Below, in pieces: positions 1-6,412 of a stretch of 64,000 nt of DNA (the first letter of the stretch is position 1; every line of letters begins with the position of its first letter). The DNA comes from Candidatus Omnitrophota bacterium (GTDB taxonomy: Bacteria > Omnitrophota > Gorgyraeia > Gygaellales > Profunditerraquicolaceae): positions 1-64,000 of the forward strand of contig JAPLLY010000007.1 of NCBI GenBank assembly GCA_026387315.1, written 5' to 3'. A program made the translations under genes and the position numbers. The notes beneath the pieces were generated by a model. That model ran no database searches. It was not told the origin of the DNA and was given only the letters and a program-made list of their open reading frames with translations.

Positions 1-826
1 AACCTGGTCCTCTTCAAACACCTATATCTGGCAGACATCATCAGCGGATAAGGGAGCAGTAAGCATTACCTGTGAAGTAAAAGACCCAAGCTCCAACCTA
101 ACCTCAAAAACCATCTCCCTACGCATCCTCGACCCCACTATCCAGGAAGTCTTAGCAAAAGTAGCGGATAATTATGCCAAAATCTTTGACTTTAGCGCGG
201 ATATGACTTTATCCTCAACCTTAAACACTAAGCCCTTTGGAACAACTGACTACTGCCACTACTACTTCCAAGCCCCGAATAAGGAGAAGACAGAGTCGTT
301 TAATGATGCTACGAGAGGAGTAAAGACAGAAATAGTAATTGTGGATAACTCGACAATGTATTTTATTGATCCAGTAAATAAAAATAAAGAACAAGTTGAT
401 TTGCTAAGTGACACAGGTGTATCTAGTGATCAATTTAGCCAAATGGATATTTATTACAACCTAGATAATTTTTTAATAAATCATGATGTCATAATAGATG
501 GCCTTAAAACAGATTTTAATAATCTGATAATTGTTATTAATGCAGCGCCCAAGATAAAAAATGATTTGTATTCCAGGATAGAAATATATGTTGATTATGA
601 AAAAGGCCTAATCGTAAAAATGCTCCATTATAAAAATGATGAATTGCCTCAAATTCTGGAAGCGCTGGGAAGCCAGAAGATGGCTAATGGAGCATGGGTA
701 GTAAATAAACTTAGGAAAAATCCCAATTTTACCGCGGGAAATTTGATGGTTACCTTAACTTATGAAAATATAAAAATAAATTCTGGATTAAGCGACGTGG
801 TTTTTGATCCAGCTCAACAATATTAA
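1..826 (+). CDS. Ig-like plus LolA-like domain protein, 5' end outside window
   Basis: The reading frame is open from base 2 with no stop before the first ATG at 203, so the gene runs in from upstream and only its C-terminal part is visible. The first ~45 residues look like the end of a bacterial Ig-like domain (Trp-rich strands, then an ITCEVKD strand and an SLRI strand), similar to the Ig-like region of the hydrolase encoded at 1344. The rest (from VADNYAKIFDFSADM onward) resembles the outer-membrane lipoprotein sorting/LolA-like beta fold: a substrate-derived YYFQAPNKEK strand, then an IVDNSTMYFIDP strand. It is probably an exported or envelope protein, but no signal sequence is visible. 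A gene start at 203 would cut the Ig-like domain and is unlikely. Confidence 0.6.
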   Translation, partial: TWSSSNTYIWQTSSADKGAVSITCEVKDPSSNLTSKTISLRILDPTIQEVLAKVADNYAKIFDFSADMTLSSTLNTKPFGTTDYCHYYFQAPNKEKTESFNDATRGVKTEIVIVDNSTMYFIDPVNKNKEQVDLLSDTGVSSDQFSQMDIYYNLDNFLINHDVIIDGLKTDFNNLIIVINAAPKIKNDLYSRIEIYVDYEKGLIVKMLHYKNDELPQILEALGSQKMANGAWVVNKLRKNPNFTAGNLMVTLTYENIKINSGLSDVVFDPAQQY

Positions 827-835
827 AGGAGAAAT

Positions 836-1360
836 ATGGAAGATAATATTTTAATCAAGAAAAAAGCAAGGAAAGCGGCGTTTATTGTAGGATGGGCTAC
901 TTTAATTGGTTTTTCTTTTTTATTATTTATGCCAAGTATTTATATGAATCCTTTTACTTGGTATTTTATATCTGGCTATATATTAGTTTTCCCTTTAGGT
1001 TTGTTAGGTGCGTATATTTTGGGCCTAATTACCTATAGTATTTTCAAGCGTTTCATAAAGAATAGGCTTCAATATAGAAGCATTCTTTGTATTTTAATAA
1101 TAATTTCACTCATAGCTGGATTTATGTTGCAAGTATTTATAGTATCCCGTTTAACAAGAACCCCTCCTTATAAGAATGAAATTGATACAAACCAAGATGG
1201 CAAGATCGATAAGTGGATATATGATAAAGATTCTTCGACAATTTCTGAAACAGACACTGATTATGATGGTACTCCTGATGTGAGAAAGTACTATGATAAT
1301 GGGGAATTAGTTAAAACAGAAAAAATCACGGATTTAAATAAAAATGTTCAAAAGAAATAA
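836..1360 (+). CDS. Membrane protein with acidic Ca-binding-like C-terminus
   Basis: No named family recognised. The 174-residue product has three hydrophobic segments (about 15-37, 41-70 and 80-104), then a hydrophilic tail with two Asp/Asn-rich loops, DTNQDGKIDKW and DTDYDGTPDVRKYY. These look like EF-hand or thrombospondin-type-3 calcium loops. An AAAGGAG Shine-Dalgarno lies just before the ATG, nine bases after the preceding gene, and the 3' end overlaps the next gene by 17 bases, so the three genes are probably one transcript. The tail would face outside if the third segment exports it. Calcium binding is inferred from the loop spacing only. Confidence 0.6.
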   Translation: MEDNILIKKKARKAAFIVGWATLIGFSFLLFMPSIYMNPFTWYFISGYILVFPLGLLGAYILGLITYSIFKRFIKNRLQYRSILCILIIISLIAGFMLQVFIVSRLTRTPPYKNEIDTNQDGKIDKWIYDKDSSTISETDTDYDGTPDVRKYYDNGELVKTEKITDLNKNVQKK

Positions 1361-3428
1361 ATTTATTTGGTTTTCTTGTTTATTCATTTTATTTTTACTG
1401 CAAAATTGCTTTGCAGCTACTCTTGCCGATTGGAAAGATCCTAAAGCTTATAAGCCTAAACCTATACTTTTTCTGCATGGGTTTAATGCTAATTCTGGAA
1501 GTTGGCAGACAGCAATAAATAGCTTACATAAATTATATTCCAACTATCAGCCTGTTGGAACATTTTTAGAATTGATTGATTTTCAGGACAATATTGGCTC
1601 TGTGGATACTTATTTTGATGGCAGTAAGGGGTGGGCTGATGTTTTATCAGAAAAAATAAAGCAGTTATTAGATAAAACAAAATATGGCTCCTATACTACG
1701 AACTTAAATCTTGTCTCTTATTCAATGGGTGGTCTGGCGGCAAGGGAATTTCTTACTAATTCTAAATATGGCTCTGGTTATGTCGATAAGCTAATTTTGA
1801 TTGGTGTTCCTAATTTGGGTTCGCCTTTGATTTATGGCCCAAGAGGCTTATGTGAAGTTTCTAAGTTTGGTACAATGATGAGTCCTAGGTTATTTCTTAA
1901 TTTTTGTTCATTCCGCAATAACTTGAATGATTTTGCAAAGTTAATTCTGATCCCCAATCTTGAAATTTTAGATGCTGTTAAAGATATGACGCCGGGGAGT
2001 GATTTTCTTAATAAATTAAATAATCGAGCACAGCCATTCAATGTGCAATATTATGGGATATATGGGATTATAAGACATATACTAAATAGAATGTTCTTTG
2101 GAAGTTTTGAAGGAGGGGATGGTATTGTTAGTGAGAAAAGTCAACTTGGTACTGATCGTATAACCTTTAAAGAATTACCTATAAAAATTAAAGCTTTTCA
2201 TACAGCTGAGCCAGTTGTTGCAGTAACTGAAGGTAATCCGCTTCTTAAGCTTCTCGACTCCGCTTCTCCCGAATTTACTTTTGATGACCCAGTTGAAAAC
2301 TCAACCACTGAAATTAACACTAACTCAATTTCTATTAAAGGCAGGGTTTTTAAAGAATATCTGCCGGCAGATAGTGAAATTATTATCAGTGGCTTTCGGC
2401 AGGAAGACGGAGCCGTGCTTAACCGAATAAATTCTCTTCTAAAGCCTTCAAGCTTCTGGATCTCCAATAACCCCGATTCACCCGTAGCTGAATTCGACGA
2501 AACCATCGCCTTCCCCGGGCAAGGCACCTACAAAATCTCCTGCCAAATCCAAAACCCCGCCGGCCTGCTTTCAGATACAAAAGTATTTTGGGTCAAAGTA
2601 ATGACTCAGTCAACCGCTAACATAATCGTCCACGGCCATAATCCGGAAGGAAAAGAAATTAACAGCATAACGGGGTTTGCAAATACCGTTGCAGTATATG
2701 ACGGAAGTACTCGGATCGGATATGCAGGGAACACCCCGATAACTATACCTTCCGGACATCACACTATTAACGTTAAATTTAATGGTATGACTTTAACTCA
2801 GGTAATTGATATATCAAATGGAGAAACACAAGAATTAACATTTACATTTACAAGAACTGAAATAATATGGGGTAGAAGTAGTCTTAGCACTCATTATTTT
2901 GCTCCATCAGGAGCATCGGGAAGTGGTTCAGATAGTAGTAATGAACATGGTGATTATTTTGCTCGGCGTTTTTTCGAGAATTATATTTCACCAGATATTT
3001 ACTGTTATGGTGAATGGGGCGGGCCTACTTCGGGGTCTGGAACTTTTGTTACGTCTGGTTTTGCAAATACTACTGTTTCTTCTGAAGGGGTAACTGTTAA
3101 TGCACAAATTAGTTTGACTAAGGGGGCAGATTGTGCGTGGATGTATGCAGATACTAGAGTACAATGGTACGGAGTACAGGTTACGGTTATACCTCCTGTA
3201 CCTCCTACTCAGGGATTCGATGTATGGTATGACAGGAGAGTGATTATTTTTCCTGGGGGCGAACCTGAAACACTAAAATCAGGTGAACAAGTTTCTGTCA
3301 ATGCAAGTGTATATAGTGCAATAATATATGGAGAAGATAGTGTAACCGATAATCAGACAGCCTCTATTACATATACCCCAGTGAATATCAGTGATATTAT
3401 TTTATCCAGCGTACCTTACGTTGATTAA
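1344..3428 (+). CDS. Secreted alpha/beta hydrolase (lipase-like) with Ig/PEGA-like domains
   Basis: 694 residues. A signal peptide (basic start, hydrophobic run to about residue 24) precedes an alpha/beta hydrolase domain with the oxyanion motif FLHGFNANSGSW near residues 43-54 and a nucleophile elbow SYSMGG with Ser127. The first elbow residue is Ser rather than the usual Gly. A candidate catalytic His lies in KAFHTAEP near residue 288. This is the layout of triacylglycerol lipases/PGAP1-like esterases. From about 310 there is an Ig-like domain, then from about 430 a PEGA-like beta domain (NIIVHGHNPEGKE, TPITIPSGHHTINVKF) and a C-terminal beta-rich region of unknown type. The substrate is unknown; lipid or ester is the reasonable guess. 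Base composition changes inside the gene, being more C-ending at about 2240-2580. Confidence 0.65.
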   Translation: MFKRNKFIWFSCLFILFLLQNCFAATLADWKDPKAYKPKPILFLHGFNANSGSWQTAINSLHKLYSNYQPVGTFLELIDFQDNIGSVDTYFDGSKGWADVLSEKIKQLLDKTKYGSYTTNLNLVSYSMGGLAAREFLTNSKYGSGYVDKLILIGVPNLGSPLIYGPRGLCEVSKFGTMMSPRLFLNFCSFRNNLNDFAKLILIPNLEILDAVKDMTPGSDFLNKLNNRAQPFNVQYYGIYGIIRHILNRMFFGSFEGGDGIVSEKSQLGTDRITFKELPIKIKAFHTAEPVVAVTEGNPLLKLLDSASPEFTFDDPVENSTTEINTNSISIKGRVFKEYLPADSEIIISGFRQEDGAVLNRINSLLKPSSFWISNNPDSPVAEFDETIAFPGQGTYKISCQIQNPAGLLSDTKVFWVKVMTQSTANIIVHGHNPEGKEINSITGFANTVAVYDGSTRIGYAGNTPITIPSGHHTINVKFNGMTLTQVIDISNGETQELTFTFTRTEIIWGRSSLSTHYFAPSGASGSGSDSSNEHGDYFARRFFENYISPDIYCYGEWGGPTSGSGTFVTSGFANTTVSSEGVTVNAQISLTKGADCAWMYADTRVQWYGVQVTVIPPVPPTQGFDVWYDRRVIIFPGGEPETLKSGEQVSVNASVYSAIIYGEDSVTDNQTASITYTPVNISDIILSSVPYVD

Positions 3429-3485
3429 AGCGATAGCGGACACTTTCCGAAACAATCGGGACAGTGTACCTTTTATATAAATCCA

Positions 3486-3586
3486 GGGGACGGTTCTATT
3501 TTTCCTTAATGTCATTCCCACGAAAGTGGGAATATAAAACAGATCCCCGCTTGCGCGAGGATGACAAGAAAAATAGAACCGTCCCC
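3486..3586. repeat. GGGGACGGTTCTA inverted repeat carrying an inner repeat
   Basis: The left arm GGGGACGGTTCTATTTTTC and the right arm GAAAAATAGAACCGTCCCC are exact inverse complements. Between them sits a different hairpin element (3511-3565). The same outer arm occurs at 14783, 20947, 25330, 28064 and 34352 in this window. Such dispersed palindromes are typical of REP-like sequences moved by Y1 (RAYT/IS200-like) transposases. No transposase is present here, so the mechanism is inferred. Confidence 0.85.
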
Positions 3587-3617
3587 TTTATTTTTTGTTT
3601 TCTTCTTCTATGTCAGA

Positions 3618-3649
3618 ACCGTAGCGGAGGTTTAAACCTCCGCTACGGT
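3618..3649. repeat. Perfect 32-bp palindrome
   Basis: Sixteen-base arms (ACCGTAGCGGAGGTTT and its complement) meet with no loop. It lies between the nested REP-like element and the toxin-antitoxin promoter. It is unlike the other repeat families in the window. It has no T tract, so it is not a clear terminator. Confidence 0.8.
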
Positions 3650-3686
3650 CTGGGGAGAGTGGCTCTTTAATTTCACTTGATATTTA

Positions 3687-3703
3687 TATATCACAGTGAT
3701 ATA
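3687..3703. promoter_or_regulatory. Palindromic operator of the toxin-antitoxin operon
   Basis: A 17-base perfect palindrome (TATATCAC, A, GTGATATA) lies 20 bases before the antitoxin ATG, just ahead of the GGAGG Shine-Dalgarno. Ribbon-helix-helix antitoxins normally bind such short palindromes over their own promoter, so this is the expected autoregulatory operator. Position and symmetry are seen; binding is inferred. Confidence 0.6.
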
Positions 3704-3723
3704 CTTTATTCGGAGGTGAAAAG

Positions 3724-3957
3724 ATGTCTGTAACTATGAATAAAGAACTTTTGATAAGGATGCCATCCTCGCTTTATAATGAGACAATTAAGATCTGCAA
3801 AAAGAGATACATATCAATGTCCTCATTTGTCCGGGAATTGATTGTTGAGCAGATAGAAAGTGCCCTTACTCTGACGGAGGAGAAAATTGCCGCAGAAGGC
3901 GAGAGGCTTTACCTGAAAAGAAAAGGCACCAATTGGAGAAAGGTAAAACGTGGGTAA
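3724..3957 (+). CDS. Ribbon-helix-helix antitoxin
   Basis: 77 residues with an N-terminal ribbon-helix-helix (CopG/MetJ-like) DNA-binding fold: beta strand ELLIRMPSSLYNETIK, then two helices around YISMSSFVRELIVEQIE. The C-terminal third is charged and would be the part that wraps the toxin. It is preceded by a CGGAGGTG Shine-Dalgarno and a palindromic operator, and overlaps the toxin gene by 8 bases. This is the standard layout of a type II toxin-antitoxin pair: the antitoxin neutralises the toxin and represses the operon, more strongly as a complex. Confidence 0.8.
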   Translation: MSVTMNKELLIRMPSSLYNETIKICKKRYISMSSFVRELIVEQIESALTLTEEKIAAEGERLYLKRKGTNWRKVKRG

Positions 3958-4222
3958 CTTTGAAGTCCTTTTGATGCCGGCTGCGCTAAAATTCTACAAG
4001 ACATGCCCGGAAGAACTGGCCAGGAGATTAAATAAATGTTTTGAGGATTTAGAGAGCAATCCTTTTTGGGGCCCAAACATTAAGGTGTTAAAAGGTGAAA
4101 AGAGGCGATATAGATACCGGGTAGGCGATTACCGCGTGATTTATGGAATTGACAAAGAGAATAATAAAGTCTTTGTTACTTTAATTGCCTCTCGACCCTC
4201 AGCATATAGAAACATAAATTAG
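3950..4222 (+). CDS. RelE/ParE-family toxin
   Basis: 90 residues fitting the RelE/ParE fold: an N-terminal strand (FEVLLMPAALKFYKTC), two helices, then the conserved basic beta sheet GEKRRYRYRVGDYRVIYGID, ending in a strand with FVTLIASRPSAYRN. The RYRVGDYRVIY block is the family signature. RelE members cleave mRNA on the ribosome and ParE members poison gyrase. The basic, Arg-rich core fits a RelE-like RNase better, but the two cannot be separated surely by eye. It starts inside the antitoxin gene (8-base overlap, GTGGGTAACTTT context; the frame has an ATG-like start only by alternative codon), which suggests translational coupling. Confidence 0.8.
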   Translation: MGNFEVLLMPAALKFYKTCPEELARRLNKCFEDLESNPFWGPNIKVLKGEKRRYRYRVGDYRVIYGIDKENNKVFVTLIASRPSAYRNIN

Positions 4223-4310
4223 ACAATTACTCCCCGCTTGATTCCCGCAAGTCATTCCCAAAATACATAATTAACATTAACAAATCATATTTGTATTATA
4301 TACTTTTAGC

Positions 4311-4603
4311 ATGAAGTATTACACGCGAAATATAGAAGATGTTCTTAAGAAAGCCGCGGCCAATTCCGCGTTTTAGTTTTGACCGGGATGCGTCAGACAG
4401 GAAAGTCTGCGCTTCTTGCATATCTTTTTCAAAAGACGCACCGCTATGTTTCTTTAGATAACCCCCGCGATTTAAAGCTTGCCCAGGAGGACCCGGAGTT
4501 ATTTTTTGATGAGTATAAAGAACCATTGATCATAGATAAAATTCAATATGCCCCGCAGCTTCTGCCGTATATTAAGATAAGAACGGATAAGTCCGCGAGT
4601 TGA
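4311..4603 (+). pseudogene. Broken AAA ATPase (DUF4143 family)
   Basis: An ATG at 4311 opens the typical start of this ATPase family (KYYTRNIEDVLKKAA) but stops at a TAG near 4374. The continuing family sequence, VLVLTGMRQTGKSALL (Walker A, normally TGPRQTGKS), is in another frame from about 4370. It runs through the conserved YVSLDNPRDLKLAQEDPELFFDEY and LIIDKIQYAPQLLPYIK (Walker B region), then ends at 4603. The gene therefore carries a frameshift near 4369 and lacks the roughly 280-residue C-terminal half with the DUF4143 domain. Full-length members are common accessory genes of unknown role in bacteria and archaea. Lying next to a toxin-antitoxin pair and repeats fits a decaying accessory island. 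Confidence 0.75.
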
Positions 4604-4698
4604 TAATTCCTTTCCTCTTACTAAAACTGCCCGGGCGTATAATTTAAAAGAGTTCTTGTCGGTTATTTAATAATTTCGTAGAAAACTTCCGATTTTTC

Positions 4699-4742
4699 TT
4701 GACAAATCCCAAATGACTGATACACTCTCTACTTAGAGAGTG
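4699..4742 (+). promoter_or_regulatory. Promoter with overlapping palindrome upstream of the MerR gene
   Basis: A -35 TTGACA (4699-4704) is followed after 16 bases by a -10-like TACACT (4721-4726). A perfect inverted repeat, CACTCTCT-actt-AGAGAGTG (4723-4742), covers the -10 and the likely start site, 11 bases before the MerR-like ATG. A regulator bound there would block the polymerase, so autorepression by the MerR-like product is plausible. Classical MerR operators instead lie between -35 and -10. Confidence 0.55.
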
Positions 4743-4753
4743 AGAGCAAAATC

Positions 4754-4975
4754 ATGCCTAACATATTGCTGATTAAAGATTTAGCAAGAACAACTGGTTT
4801 CTCTGTCTATACGCTTAAATTCTACTTAAAAACCGGCCTGATTAAGGAAATTAACCACAGCCCTGAAACCAGGTACCGTTATTTTGATGAATCTACTGTG
4901 GAAAGATTAAAAAAAATCCGCATTTTACAAAAAGAAGGCAAGTCGTTAAAGGAAATTAAAGATGAGTTATTATAG
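4754..4975 (+). CDS. MerR-like HTH regulator
   Basis: 73 residues, essentially only the winged-helix DNA-binding domain of MerR proteins: helix-turn-helix LLIKDLARTTGFSVYTLKFYLKTGLI, then the wing with the TRYRYFDESTVERLKKIRILQKEG segment. There is no effector or dimerisation coiled coil of normal length, so it is a minimal MerR. It is the first gene of a tight run (14-base overlap with the ExeA-like gene) and sits directly behind a promoter with an overlapping palindrome. It probably regulates the secretion operon that follows. Confidence 0.75.
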   Translation: MPNILLIKDLARTTGFSVYTLKFYLKTGLIKEINHSPETRYRYFDESTVERLKKIRILQKEGKSLKEIKDELL

Positions 4976-5777
4976 CGTCCTGGGTTTACAAAAAGAGCCG
5001 TTTTCCACAAGCCCTGACCCGGATTTTTTCTACCGATCCTCAAGCCATGAAACCGCTCTTAAGCGCCTTGAAATAACGATCAGGCTGCGCAGGGGCTTAA
5101 GTTTAATCTTAGGCGATGTAGGAGTTGGCAAAACCACCTTAATGCGCACTTTATTACAAACTTTTAAGGACGAGGATGATTTCATTTTTCATATGATTTT
5201 GGATCCTGGATATAAATCTGAATTCCAGTTTCTGCAGAGTTTGGCTAGATTATTTAACATAACAACTCCGTCTAAATCTGGGCTTGATTTTAAAGAAGCG
5301 TTGGAAAAATATCTTTTTCATCAGGGGGTAGACAGGAATAAAACTATTGTTCTCTTAATTGATGAAGGCCAGAAGATTACTTTAGAAAACCTGGAGGCCT
5401 TAAGGACGCTGCTTAATTATGAAACTAATGAGTATAAACTATTACAGCTTGTAATTATGGCTCAGGTAGAGTTACTGCCACGGGTAAAGCGAATGCGTAA
5501 TTTTATGGATAGAATTGCCTTAAAATATACGATTAATCTTTTGGACGAGCTTGAAACTAAGAAAATGGTTGAGTTTAGATTGAGCCAAGCAGGTTACCAT
5601 AACCCAACGCCATTATTTACGCTAGAGGCAATCAAATTGATTTATCAACTCACTCAAGGCCATCCCCGTAAGATTGCTATGATTTGCCATGGCGCCCTGG
5701 AGATGATCGTGATGAAGGACCAGGCGCAAGTTGACGTGCAGATACTCAATAGTTTTCTTGAAACGTATGAAAGATAA
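4962..5777 (+). CDS. ExeA/GspA-type AAA ATPase
   Basis: 271 residues matching the cytoplasmic ATPase part of ExeA (GspA). The N-terminus YYSVLGLQKEPFSTSPDPDFFYRSSSHETAL is diagnostic for this group. Walker A is GDVGVGKTT near residue 51 and Walker B is IVLLIDEGQKI near residue 130. ExeA proteins help assemble the type II secretion or related secretin through peptidoglycan. The usual C-terminal transmembrane and peptidoglycan-binding parts are missing, as in many short homologues. Its 3' end overlaps the GspC-like gene and the secretin gene follows, which supports a role in building this secretin. Confidence 0.8.
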   Translation: MSYYSVLGLQKEPFSTSPDPDFFYRSSSHETALKRLEITIRLRRGLSLILGDVGVGKTTLMRTLLQTFKDEDDFIFHMILDPGYKSEFQFLQSLARLFNITTPSKSGLDFKEALEKYLFHQGVDRNKTIVLLIDEGQKITLENLEALRTLLNYETNEYKLLQLVIMAQVELLPRVKRMRNFMDRIALKYTINLLDELETKKMVEFRLSQAGYHNPTPLFTLEAIKLIYQLTQGHPRKIAMICHGALEMIVMKDQAQVDVQILNSFLETYER

Positions 5778-6396
5778 TATTCCTCCTGAGGAAAAATTGC
5801 TCCGGCTTATCAGGGGCCAGAAGAAAAGCCTTATTCCCGTGTTAGCAGGAGGCAATCTAAATGCTCCTGTGCCGGTGAAAATACAGGGAGGTATTATACA
5901 AAAACGGGCTTTTAAATTTGAGAAATACCTCCCGCGGCTTAATACAAATATTTTAATCTTAATTGGCCTGGTTACCTCTTCTCTTTATCTTTTAAGCGCT
6001 TTTGCCTATCCTCTATTTGTTACCAAGAAAACTATTTTTTTGCCGGAGAAACCTCTGGATAATCTAACTGAAACAAAAGAGGCAATAAAACAGGAAGAAA
6101 TAAAGCCTTATGATTTTTATACCCAAGGCATAAAAACCAAACAAATATTCGGGGCGGCATCCGCTCAGTTAACTCAAGAATCCGCGGTTACAGTCGGAGC
6201 AAATTTAATTAAGGATATTAATCTGTTGGGTGTAATATCAGGCGATAGCCCGCAGGCGGTTATTGAAGATAAGAAGTCGCAGAAAACTTACTATGTAACT
6301 AAGGGCCAATTGATCGGTGAATTTCAGGTTGAGGATATAGGTGGCGGTAAAATCATATTAAATTATAGCGGCCAGAGGTTCGAACTAAGTATTTGA
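5767..6396 (+). CDS. GspC-like inner membrane secretion protein
   Basis: Start chosen at the ATG at 5767, which overlaps the preceding stop by 11 bases. Upstream codons in frame lie inside the ExeA coding region and give an unlikely N-terminus. The 209-residue product has a short cytoplasmic part, one transmembrane segment near residues 59-82, a linker, and a C-terminal HR-like beta domain (INLLGVISGDSPQAVIEDKKSQKTYYVTKGQLIG...RFELSI). This is the homology region by which GspC/PulC (and PilP) contact the secretin. No PDZ domain is present, as in short GspC forms. Direct adjacency to a GspD gene supports the call. Confidence 0.75.
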   Translation: MKDNIPPEEKLLRLIRGQKKSLIPVLAGGNLNAPVPVKIQGGIIQKRAFKFEKYLPRLNTNILILIGLVTSSLYLLSAFAYPLFVTKKTIFLPEKPLDNLTETKEAIKQEEIKPYDFYTQGIKTKQIFGAASAQLTQESAVTVGANLIKDINLLGVISGDSPQAVIEDKKSQKTYYVTKGQLIGEFQVEDIGGGKIILNYSGQRFELSI

Positions 6397-6412
6397 TAAA
6401 TGGGGGCTAGAT

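Larger units (their letters stand above)
3429..3723. repeat. Gene-free junction with nested palindromic repeats
   Basis: These 295 bases hold no credible gene. They contain an outer inverted repeat (3486-3586, arms starting GGGGACGGTTCTATTTTTC), an inner hairpin element (3511-3565, ends GTCAT...ATGAC with CCCAC/GTGGG and CCCCGC/GCGAGG stems), and a separate perfect 32-bp palindrome at 3618-3649 (half-site ACCGTAGCGGAGGTTT). A further fragment at 3433-3463 (CGGACACTTTCC then CGGGACAGTGT) resembles another imperfect hairpin. The 68-codon open frame over this stretch only reflects the repeats. Confidence 0.8.

Noticed and set aside
2899-3093. 64-codon + strand frame inside the hydrolase gene
   Set aside because: The frame overlaps the well-supported hydrolase gene in another phase, with no Shine-Dalgarno and no recognisable domain.
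3464-3670. Open frame of 68 codons on the + strand
   Set aside because: It lies entirely in inverted repeats, and the translation has no protein-like pattern.
3429-4753. Prophage or integrative element
   Set aside because: There is no integrase, structural gene or att duplication; only repeats, a toxin-antitoxin pair and a pseudogene.
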